From contig NZ_VPFL01000012.1 of NCBI RefSeq assembly GCF_008014345.1, forward strand, positions 24,001 to 88,000: DNA of 64,000 nucleotides, written 5' to 3'. A model generated the notes under the pieces. That model saw only the letters and a list, made by a program, of their open reading frames with translations, did not search any database and was not told where the DNA came from. Positions 58,419 to 64,000 of the stretch are shown piece after piece. The position numbers were made by a program, and so were the translations under genes. Origin of the DNA: Pelomicrobium methylotrophicum (GTDB lineage Bacteria > Pseudomonadota > Gammaproteobacteria > Burkholderiales > UBA6910). Position 1 is the stretch's first letter. Each line of letters starts with the position of its first letter.

Positions 58419-59613
58419 TTGATATCGATTCGGCGATGATTTCCGGCTCGGCGGCGAGCAGCCGGTCGAGGCGCTCCGCAAGCCCGTCAGGCGGCGTCTG
58501 CGTCGCCTCGCACCATCTGAGAAGTTTCTGGTGCAGGCTTTCGGCGCGCGAGATACCGGCGGCCCGCACTCTTGAGACCGGGATCACCCGTCCCTCGAGC
58601 TTCAGTTCCGCCGCGCCCGAGAGCATGGATTCGATGGCCTTCCGATCCACGAAGTCCCGGTGCTCCTCGTCCACCTGCCAGCGCACCCGAACGAATGCGC
58701 CTTGCGCCTCTTTTGCAGCCGCCTCGATGGCCGCCATGTCCGGCAGACCTGGAAAATCCAGGTGGATGAGCCGGCGGGCGGGCGTCTCGACGAGCCTGAA
58801 GTCGGACCCTTCCGGGCGCACATCCCAGAGCAGAAACCCTTTCGGGCCTTCCTCTCCGTAGTGAAGCCGCCCGACGGAGCCCGCGTAGGCGATCCTGCGT
58901 CCGTCCTTTTCCCAGTCCTGGTGCTTGTGAATGTGACCCAGGAGGAAAGCCGAGCAGCCTGACGCGAAAATCGCGCCCGTGGTGAACTCGTGGTCCAGCC
59001 CCGCCATGGGCACTCCGTGCTCCGTGACGCAGCCGACCACGGTTCCGTGGCCGACCCCGACGGTCGGGATGCCGCGCTCGCGGGCCGCTTCGTTCACGAC
59101 GCTCATTCCGCGGAGAACCTCCGCGATCGCCTCGCCGGCGGCGAGCGCCGCGTTTTCGGCGCCAACGGATGCGGCGACCACCGCTTTGTTCACGGTGGGG
59201 ACGAGCGAGAAAATCGCCCGCGCCCCAGCCGGCGGTTCGTCGAAGCGCCATTGTCCGGACGCCACCCACCGGCCCTCCGTCATGAGCGCCGCCTGCTGTA
59301 TGCGGTCGGCGACGAACACCGGATGCCTCGCCCCGATGAGCCGGAAGACGTCCAGCGTCCCCGGCGGCTCGTGGGAGAACGTGCCCTGGAGCATGAGCAC
59401 CGGGCAGTGATCGGCGAGCCGCTTCACCTGCGAGGCAAGCCGCAGGACCGCCGGGGAATGAAGATCCATCCTGTGGTCTGTCGAGTCACCGGAAATGACC
59501 GCGGCCTCCGCCCCGGCCTCGACGGCTGCGTCTATGGCGGCGCCGAAGCACCGGTCGACTTCATCCAGCGTCTCGGGGGCGTAGTGGAGGTCGCTGAAGT
59601 GAGCGAGCAACAT
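58399..59613 (-). CDS. sbcD: SbcD/Mre11-like nuclease
   Basis: A 404-residue calcineurin-type metallophosphoesterase. Visible: AHFSDLHYAPET (Asp-x-His), VISGDSTDHRMD (Gly-Asp), LQGTFSHEPPGTLD in place of the usual G-N-H-D/E, GVGHGTVVG, and AFLLGHIHKHQ (G-H-x-H). It would bind two Mn ions and work with SbcC (52053-54476). The changed third motif is found in some phage-type SbcD proteins. The two genes are 4 kb apart, separated by tRNA, nuclease and RT genes, unlike the usual adjacent pair. Confidence 0.87.
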   Translation of the reverse strand: MLLAHFSDLHYAPETLDEVDRCFGAAIDAAVEAGAEAAVISGDSTDHRMDLHSPAVLRLASQVKRLADHCPVLMLQGTFSHEPPGTLDVFRLIGARHPVFVADRIQQAALMTEGRWVASGQWRFDEPPAGARAIFSLVPTVNKAVVAASVGAENAALAAGEAIAEVLRGMSVVNEAARERGIPTVGVGHGTVVGCVTEHGVPMAGLDHEFTTGAIFASGCSAFLLGHIHKHQDWEKDGRRIAYAGSVGRLHYGEEGPKGFLLWDVRPEGSDFRLVETPARRLIHLDFPGLPDMAAIEAAAKEAQGAFVRVRWQVDEEHRDFVDRKAIESMLSGAAELKLEGRVIPVSRVRAAGISRAESLHQKLLRWCEATQTPPDGLAERLDRLLAAEPEIIAESISNGDQRI

Positions 59614-59624
59614 TCTCGCCTCCG

Positions 59625-59828
59625 TCAGGCGTCAGACATGAAGTACCCGACGGTCGCAGTATGCCCGCATGCCGGGCACCTGCAGGGCGAGGAGTCGTCC
59701 CACTCCACCTCGGAAGGCTCGTCCACCCCGTCCTGGAAAACGAGGAACCAGGACGAGCCGGAAATCTCGAACGGTTCCTGGTTCCCGCAGACGGGGCACA
59801 ACATCCCCTCCAGACAGTTTTCGTTCAT
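59625..59828 (-). CDS. small double zinc-ribbon protein
   Basis: A 67-residue protein with LCPVCGNQEPF and CRCPACGHTATV, two CxxC pairs that can bind one zinc. The centre is acidic (DEPSEVEWDDSSP). It overlaps the upstream gene by 4 nt and precedes sbcD by 11 nt. Probably a nucleic-acid or protein adaptor; unknown. Confidence 0.65.
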   Translation of the reverse strand: MNENCLEGMLCPVCGNQEPFEISGSSWFLVFQDGVDEPSEVEWDDSSPCRCPACGHTATVGYFMSDA

Positions 59829-61138
59829 CCGGAGCCGCCTCCCGAGGCGACCGCCCTGGCTTTCTCACGCCACGCACTCGCGAGGGACGGATTTTCCGCA
59901 ATGGGGTCGAGCTCATCGATGACGCGCTCGATCCTCTCGGGGTCTTTCCCCCACCCCTCGCCGTAGATGGCATTGGCGTAAGCCACGACCTCGTCCATCT
60001 CGAGCCCGGAGGCCCGGATGAGGTCGCGAACAAGCTTCCTCCTGTCCTTCAGGCTGAAGCCCCCGTCGCCGCTTTTTGCGTTGGCAGGGTTTTCTTCGGC
60101 CAAAGCTTCCCGAGGCGTCGGCGCATCCGCGACGTCCTCTGGCGCATCCTCCGCCGTAGCGTTTTCCGCCGTCTGCGCGGGGAGCGCGGCGGGTTCGCTT
60201 CCGCGCGCAGGCGCCGCGCATCCCAGGAGCGCGGCGGCCTCGTGCTCGTCCCCGGGCCGCATGAGAGACACCGGATCGAGCGTTGTCTCCAGCTCGATCA
60301 GCCACTGGCTAACCTTTCTCGGCTCGCCCGTTTCCGGATCGAGCATGGAGATTTCGTGCAGGCGCTTTCCGATCTCGAAGAACGGCTTCCCGTTCATAAG
60401 ACCGGCGATGCGCCCGCCGCGCATGGCGGCGACCATCTCGAGCTTCCCGCGTGCGTAGTTCATCGCGTAGAAGCTCGTGGTCGGAAGCGAAATGAGCCCC
60501 GCCCCCTGAATTCCCGGAATGAAGAACAGGAACTCCCCGGTCAGATTGCATTGCCGGGCCTGATATTCCGGGCAGTCGTTCGGGTCGCACAGCCCGTCGT
60601 TTTCCTTCCGGAGTACGACGGGCCTTCCGCCGAAAACCCGCTTCGCCCGCTTCGACCTCGGGTCGATCTCCACCTCCCCGTAGGTCTTGCACAACCGCCG
60701 ACCGTCCTTGGCATACTCACTCCAGTACTTGAGCTCCGAGGACGTGAAGCACCGCAGCGCGTGCGGTATCGCGGCGAGCCAGTGGTCCGCGATGAAGACC
60801 ACCGGAAAGCGGTAGAGCCGCTTCACCCCGTCGCCCCGATCCTCGCCGTATAGATCGAGGATGCGGTCCGCCGTCTCGGGCACGACGAAATCGTGCCGGT
60901 GGACGACGAAAAAGGGCGTGTTCTTGGGCGCTAGGGCGCCCTTTATGCTCGTTTTTTCTTCTATCTGCCGTTCGATGTCCTCGAACGGCAGCCCCGCCTC
61001 GACCCCTTCGTCGTAAATTTTCTTCGCTTCGGGGTTCGACGCGGCCTTTTTTGTCAGGGCTTTGAGCCCCGGACGGATCCGGCCGGAAATTGGAAGGCGA
61101 ATCCGCGTTTCTCCGATGATCGACTTCTCTTGTTGCAT
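59825..61138 (-). CDS. putative metal-binding, recombination-directionality-factor-like protein
   Basis: A 437-residue protein from ATG 61138. The first 300 residues (NTPFFVVHRHDFVVPETADR, LYRFPVVFIADHWLAAIPHA, DPNDCPEYQARQCNLTGEF, LISLPTTSFYAMNYARGKLE) resemble the phage Gp3-like RDF/hydrolase family seen in plasmids; cysteines may bind metal. The C-terminal 130 residues are Ala/Glu-rich and then helical. Starts 2 nt after the previous stop. Assignment is by pattern only. Confidence 0.55.
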   Translation of the reverse strand: MQQEKSIIGETRIRLPISGRIRPGLKALTKKAASNPEAKKIYDEGVEAGLPFEDIERQIEEKTSIKGALAPKNTPFFVVHRHDFVVPETADRILDLYGEDRGDGVKRLYRFPVVFIADHWLAAIPHALRCFTSSELKYWSEYAKDGRRLCKTYGEVEIDPRSKRAKRVFGGRPVVLRKENDGLCDPNDCPEYQARQCNLTGEFLFFIPGIQGAGLISLPTTSFYAMNYARGKLEMVAAMRGGRIAGLMNGKPFFEIGKRLHEISMLDPETGEPRKVSQWLIELETTLDPVSLMRPGDEHEAAALLGCAAPARGSEPAALPAQTAENATAEDAPEDVADAPTPREALAEENPANAKSGDGGFSLKDRRKLVRDLIRASGLEMDEVVAYANAIYGEGWGKDPERIERVIDELDPIAENPSLASAWREKARAVASGGGSG

Positions 61139-61140
61139 TT

Positions 61141-61425
61141 TCACTCCATTCCGTTCGCCTCCGGCGTAAAGCCGGGATGGCGGTTTACCGCGTTGACGTC
61201 GTTTCCGGCGCAGACGAATTCGTCCCCGCGCAGGAACGGTCCGGCGACAACTTTCAGCTCGCCTCTGGAGATGGCCTCCATCTCCTTCCGGTAAGCCGCC
61301 GTCCGGATTTCCACGCCGTTTTCCCTGGCGTAGGCGACCCGGCACGGTCCGAAGATCGCGCGGGTCATGTCGACCCAGCGCGCCACCGTCGGCATTGCCT
61401 CTCGGCGCCTGGCTTTTTCGTCCAT
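61141..61425 (-). CDS. hypothetical protein
   Basis: A 94-residue protein from ATG 61425 with AAAGGA upstream. It contains WVDMTRAIFGPCRVAYAREN and a C-terminal NDVNAVNRHPGF. Small, basic, soluble, with no known motif. Its stop lies two bases before the next start, so it is coupled with the RDF-like gene. Confidence 0.55.
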   Translation of the reverse strand: MDEKARRREAMPTVARWVDMTRAIFGPCRVAYARENGVEIRTAAYRKEMEAISRGELKVVAGPFLRGDEFVCAGNDVNAVNRHPGFTPEANGME

Positions 61426-61890
61426 GATTGTCCTTTCGCCCCGCATGGGGGCAGACGATGCCGGGAAGAATCCCGACCGATCAAAGCCTGCTTTTCATTT
61501 CGCGGCGCATGTCGTTTCTTCGCCCTGAAATGAAATTCGGCCTTGCCTGTAGATCCGGCGGCGGTCCGAATTCGCGCCGGTCGCTTGCTTGACGGCGAGA
61601 AGAAAAGCGCTCCGCGTTCCGAATCTCGCCGAAACATTTGAACGCCGCCACGCGGGCGGCAAAACGGATGCCGGGAGGACCCCGGCCTCATGAAACCCTT
61701 TTCGCGGCGTCCGGTCCCCCGGGCACCTCAAAAAGGGCCGCGGGAAATCCGCGGCCAATGGGAGGAGGAAATGAACAATGCGGGATTATTCTCCCACCTC
61801 CCATTTCTCTCAGGTTGATGGAAAGAAGCGTTCTCGAAGCGCTCTTTCCATCAGTCAGGCGCCGCGCCCTGCTGGAGGGCGCGTGCCGGA
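61426..61890 (-). promoter_or_regulatory. long structured spacer upstream of the 61425 gene
   Basis: No convincing gene in 465 bases. Minus-strand order: GATGGAAAG/CTTTCCATC, GGCCGCGG/CCGCGGCC, CCCTTTTTGAGG..GAAAAGGG, GCCGGG/CCCGGC, GCCGCC/GGCGGC (61640-61760), and near the gene CGGGA/TCCCG then GCCCC/GGGGGC before AAAGGA. In plus orientation, GGAGGAGGAA precedes a 15-codon frame MNNAG... (61771-61818), which parallels the one at 55116. Confidence 0.6.
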
Positions 61891-62052
61891 TCAGGCCGCT
61901 TCAGAAGCTTCATAGGCTTCCGCCTCGTCCACGGCCTGCATATCGCCCTTCGTAAGGTCGAGCGCGGCTTCCAGCTCGCGCTGCCGCTGCTGGAGCCAGG
62001 CCAGACGCTCCGCCTTGTCGAAGAGGCGACGGTCCCCTATTCTTTCAATCAT
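61891..62052 (-). CDS. small helical protein
   Basis: A 53-residue protein from ATG 62052 with AAGGAGG 5 nt upstream. Charged helix (LFDKAERLAWLQQRQRELEA), acidic end. Upstream codons belong to the structured leader. Function unknown. Confidence 0.6.
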   Translation of the reverse strand: MIERIGDRRLFDKAERLAWLQQRQRELEAALDLTKGDMQAVDEAEAYEASEAA

Positions 62053-62165
62053 GGTTCCTCCTTCGTCGCCGGGAGGAAACCAACCCCGTCCGGGGAAGGC
62101 TTCCCCGGGCGGGGTTGAAGACAGGCCGCCCGAGGCGGCCGGAACAATGCCGGCGAGGGCCGGCG
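62053..62165 (-). promoter_or_regulatory. structured leader upstream of the 62052 gene
   Basis: The clearest member of the leader family. Minus-strand order: GCCGGC/GCCGGC (62149-62164), then ATTGTT, GGCCGCC/GGCGGCC (62124-62140), TGTCTTC, and a 15-bp hairpin AACCCCG-CCGGGGAA/TTCCCCGG-CGGGGTT (62082-62116), then AAGGAGG and the ATG. Confidence 0.7.
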
Positions 62166-62203
62166 TGGTTGAATCAAGCTTTCCTTTCGGTGCCGTCCGC
62201 GCC

Positions 62204-62542
62204 TTACGACCTGTCGTCGTCGATCCACGGTCCGAAAACCGGGTGGTCGAGCAGGTCTGGATCGATTTGGTCGCCGGCGTCGATATTGTCCCAATCGACG
62301 ACGGCGACTTCGACGTTACCCCTGGTGGCCGTGACATCCGCCACGCCGCTGCGCACCTCGACGAGGACATACGCTTTTTCCACGAGACGTTCTGCGGTCT
62401 CGCGGCTTGCGCAGTCGGCCAGCCATTCTTCAGTCCCATCCTCCACTGCCCGGTAAACGGACCAGAATTTCTTCTCGTCCGACAATTCTGGCTGTACGAA
62501 ATGAAGCCCCTTTCGGGGCCGAATGATTAATTTGCCTTTCAT
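62204..62542 (-). CDS. hypothetical acidic protein
   Basis: A 112-residue protein (MKGKLIIRPRKGLHFVQPEL...), acidic towards the C terminus (VVDWDNIDAGDQIDPDLLDH, WIDDDRS). No family recognised. It is the first gene after the terminator of the large structured RNA, so it has its own start signal; GGAAAC precedes the ATG. Confidence 0.6.
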   Translation of the reverse strand: MKGKLIIRPRKGLHFVQPELSDEKKFWSVYRAVEDGTEEWLADCASRETAERLVEKAYVLVEVRSGVADVTATRGNVEVAVVDWDNIDAGDQIDPDLLDHPVFGPWIDDDRS

Positions 62543-62653
62543 ATAGTTTCCATAAAAAAACAGAGGTTGTGTCCCAACGCGGGCGGTTACCGCACCGCAT
62601 TGGAAGCTCGGTCAAATGGTCTCTTTCTCTTCGTCGAAATCCATGAAAAAAGA

Positions 62654-62688
62654 ACAAAAAAGCCGCACGCGCATCGCGCCTGCGGCTT
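62654..62688 (-). terminator. intrinsic terminator of the large structured RNA
   Basis: Stem AAGCCGCA/TGCGGCTT with an inner CGCG/CGCG stem, followed on the minus strand by six T residues and a second T-rich stretch. Confidence 0.85.
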
Positions 62689-63072
62689 GAATTCGTGCCG
62701 GCAATGCCGGCCGTTGGCCCGCAAGGGGCCGGCCCAGGCGGCCGGCCCCTTCGGATGCCCCCATTCCGCAACCCCTTACGGTCCGGGGGCGTCGCCCTCC
62801 GCACGGGAGGAGGCGTGCGGAGGGCGACATGCCGCGGCTCCATGGCCGCGGCGTTTGAATCCCCTTGACGCAGGGATCACGCCGCGGACCTCGGCCCGCG
62901 GTGATGCTTCCGGGCGCGCGGGGCCCGGACCGTTCAACGCCCCTTCCGGGGGCAACCCCATCCAGCGGCCGCGCTCCGCTGGGGACCTGCCCCGGGCGCT
63001 TGCGCGCCAGGCAGGAATTTCCCGGGACGCGCCCGGGCGACTGTGCCGGGATGACCCCCGGCTCGGCTTGTG
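62654..63072 (-). ncRNA. candidate large structured RNA (about 420 nt)
   Basis: On the minus strand an extended -10 promoter (TGCTATAGT, 63086-63078) is followed by about 12 consecutive GC-rich hairpins. Examples are a GCAA-capped CCTGCC.GGCGC hairpin, GCCGCGG/CCGCGGC, a 14-bp GTCGCCCTCCGCAC/GTGCGGAGGGCGAC stem, and GGGGCCGGCC/GGGCCGGCCCC. It ends at an intrinsic terminator, AAGCCGCA..TGCGGCTTTTTT (62654-62688). An open frame crosses it but has no ribosome site and reads through the terminator. No known RNA family was recognised. Confidence 0.6.
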
Positions 63073-63195
63073 CCCAAACTATAGCAACTTTCCATCGCGG
63101 CAACTCCATCGAATGCGTGCGTCATTGCGCGCGTCTTTCGCCGACTAGCGTTCCGCCGCCTCGCCTATCGTGTCGGGGAATCTGTTCCCTAGACG

Positions 63196-63747
63196 ATGCG
63201 CACCGACAATCAGGATTTCGCCGAAACGCCGGACGGCGGACTAACCCAGGGTTTGCGCGATGTCGACCGCATCCGCTCCATCGTCAGTCCGTCGTCCGCC
63301 GTCGTCGCCGTCTCGCTTTCCACGCGGCGGATGAAGCGATACATGCGCAAGGACTTCTATTTCGTCTCGCGGCAGCTTTTCTTCGCCCGCGGCGAAGCCT
63401 CGCGTCTCGGATCCTACGCCTTGGTCGACGCGGAGGCTGCGGCATCCGATCTCGAGTCCGTCCTGGCCGGCATGGGCGCGAACTCCGTCTGGACCCACGG
63501 ACGCGAGCGCTATGTGGTCAGGCTGCTCCATCCGCGTTGCGCGCGGCTGCTTCGTGTCGTCCGCCGCATCGACGTCTGCGCAGGCCGGCTGCTTGCTCTA
63601 GAGCTCGAGGGCGGAATTTCGCGGCGCGAGCGCAACGAAATTCTACGCCCAGCCGTGCGGGCGCTCGAGATGGTGAAGCGTTCCTTGCTGCACGGCGCGT
63701 CCGACCATGAACAGCGCTCCGGCTTGACGGCGCGCGCCGATCCGTAA
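63196..63747 (+). CDS. hypothetical protein upstream of the DinG-like gene
   Basis: A 183-residue basic, Arg-rich soluble protein. Segments such as STRRMKRYMRKDFYFVSRQL and HPRCARLLRVVRRIDVCAGR suggest an alpha/beta fold, but no family was recognised. No strong ribosome site precedes ATG 63196. It lies 20 nt before the DinG-like gene and may share its operon. Confidence 0.5.
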   Translation: MRTDNQDFAETPDGGLTQGLRDVDRIRSIVSPSSAVVAVSLSTRRMKRYMRKDFYFVSRQLFFARGEASRLGSYALVDAEAAASDLESVLAGMGANSVWTHGRERYVVRLLHPRCARLLRVVRRIDVCAGRLLALELEGGISRRERNEILRPAVRALEMVKRSLLHGASDHEQRSGLTARADP

Positions 63748-63767
63748 ACTCATCTCGAGGAGGCTAA

Positions 63768-64000
63768 ATGAACGAGCTCAAGGATCGTATCCATTGCGCC
63801 TTTGAAGCGCTCCCTGAACTTCTTCGGGATTACCGTTCGCGGCCGGGTCAGCGGGTTATGGCGTCCGAGACGGCTGGAGCGCTCATCTCCGGCGGCATCT
63901 CCATCATCGAAGCGCCCACCGGCATCGGGAAAACGCTCGGTTATCTCATTCCCGGGATCATAGCGGCTGTCAAGCGGAGGCGGCGGCTCATCGTTTCCAC
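63768..64000 (+). CDS. DinG-like superfamily 2 helicase, N-terminal part (cut by window end)
   Basis: The first 77 codons of a helicase: RDYRSRPGQRVMASETAGAL (Q-like region) and IIEAPTGIGKTLGYLIPGII (Walker A, G-x-G-K-T), then RRLIVST, the start of motif Ia. This is the DinG/XPD-type arrangement. AGGAGG lies just before the ATG. DinG-like helicases on plasmids accompany DNA repair and also some type IV CRISPR loci; nothing here shows which. Confidence 0.82.
   Translation, partial: MNELKDRIHCAFEALPELLRDYRSRPGQRVMASETAGALISGGISIIEAPTGIGKTLGYLIPGIIAAVKRRRRLIVS

Noticed and set aside
43151-62165. CRISPR array or ordinary transcription terminators as explanation for the repeated hairpins
   Set aside because: The units are not equally spaced identical repeats, there are no spacers or cas genes, and the hairpins lack the T runs of intrinsic terminators and lie before genes, not after them.
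62612-63109. 165-codon minus-strand open frame across the large structured RNA
   Set aside because: It starts upstream of the promoter-derived start, lacks a ribosome site, passes through the intrinsic terminator, and its Arg/Pro/Gly composition is that of GC-rich hairpins.
63196-64000. Type IV CRISPR-associated DinG locus
   Set aside because: Only the N terminus of a DinG-like helicase is visible and no csf or repeat array is present in the window.

Overview
The window is GC-rich and reads as part of a large conjugative element, most likely a plasmid although an ICE is not excluded, from a proteobacterium. A beta- or gammaproteobacterial host is suggested by FlhD/FlhC-family regulators, a split B12-dependent ribonucleotide reductase (NrdJa/NrdJb) and R64-type thin-pilus genes. 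No rRNA, replication initiator, partition locus or CRISPR array is visible. The last gene runs off the right edge.

Layout. (1) 0-5.7 kb, plus strand: small membrane proteins, an outer-membrane barrel protein, and an IS200/IS605-type element (tnpA/tnpB) that has split a RusA-like gene. (2) 5.8-36.3 kb, almost all minus strand: one long transfer region read from right to left. It holds a MobH/TraI_2-like protein, a TraD-type coupling protein, a DUF4400-like protein, an EAL phosphodiesterase, a VirB-type secretion system (B11, B2, B3, B4, B5, B6, B8, B9, B10, B1), and directly after it a type IV pilus set (TcpQ-type proteins, PilN, PilO, PilQ, PilR, PilS, PilT, minor pilins, PilP). (3) 36.3-38.95 kb: a divergent control region with an AT-rich spacer, an HTH gene, 28-bp direct repeats, a DUF3102/coiled-coil gene and FlhD/FlhC homologues of the kind (SetCD/AcaCD) that switch on transfer in SXT and IncA/C elements. 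(4) 39-63 kb, mostly minus strand: DNA metabolism and accessory genes, including nrdJ (interrupted by a group I intron), a TOPRIM primase, MoxR/DUF3150/VWA genes, SSB, SbcC/SbcD, a nuclease, tRNA-Trp and a retron-type reverse transcriptase. (5) 63.2 kb to the end, plus strand: an unknown gene and the start of a DinG-like helicase.

The most unusual content is RNA. The nrdJ intron lies inside the codon for the predicted radical cysteine. The reverse transcriptase is preceded by a two-hairpin element that resembles a retron msr-msd, and a second copy with a different variable hairpin sits 3.3 kb away, flush against tRNA-Trp. Between 43 and 62.2 kb most gene starts are preceded by a recurring series of GC-rich hairpins whose stem sequences change while pairing is kept. 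A further run of about 12 hairpins (62.65-63.07 kb, minus strand) has its own extended -10 promoter and intrinsic terminator, and looks like a large structured non-coding RNA.

How the parts may work together (inference): the FlhDC-like pair and the HTH protein would set transfer expression; the VirB machine transfers DNA while the thin pilus, possibly linked to it by a VirB9-OmpA-TcpQ fusion protein and tuned by the EAL protein, stabilises mating pairs; the RNR, primase, SSB, SbcCD and DinG genes support replication and repair of the element.
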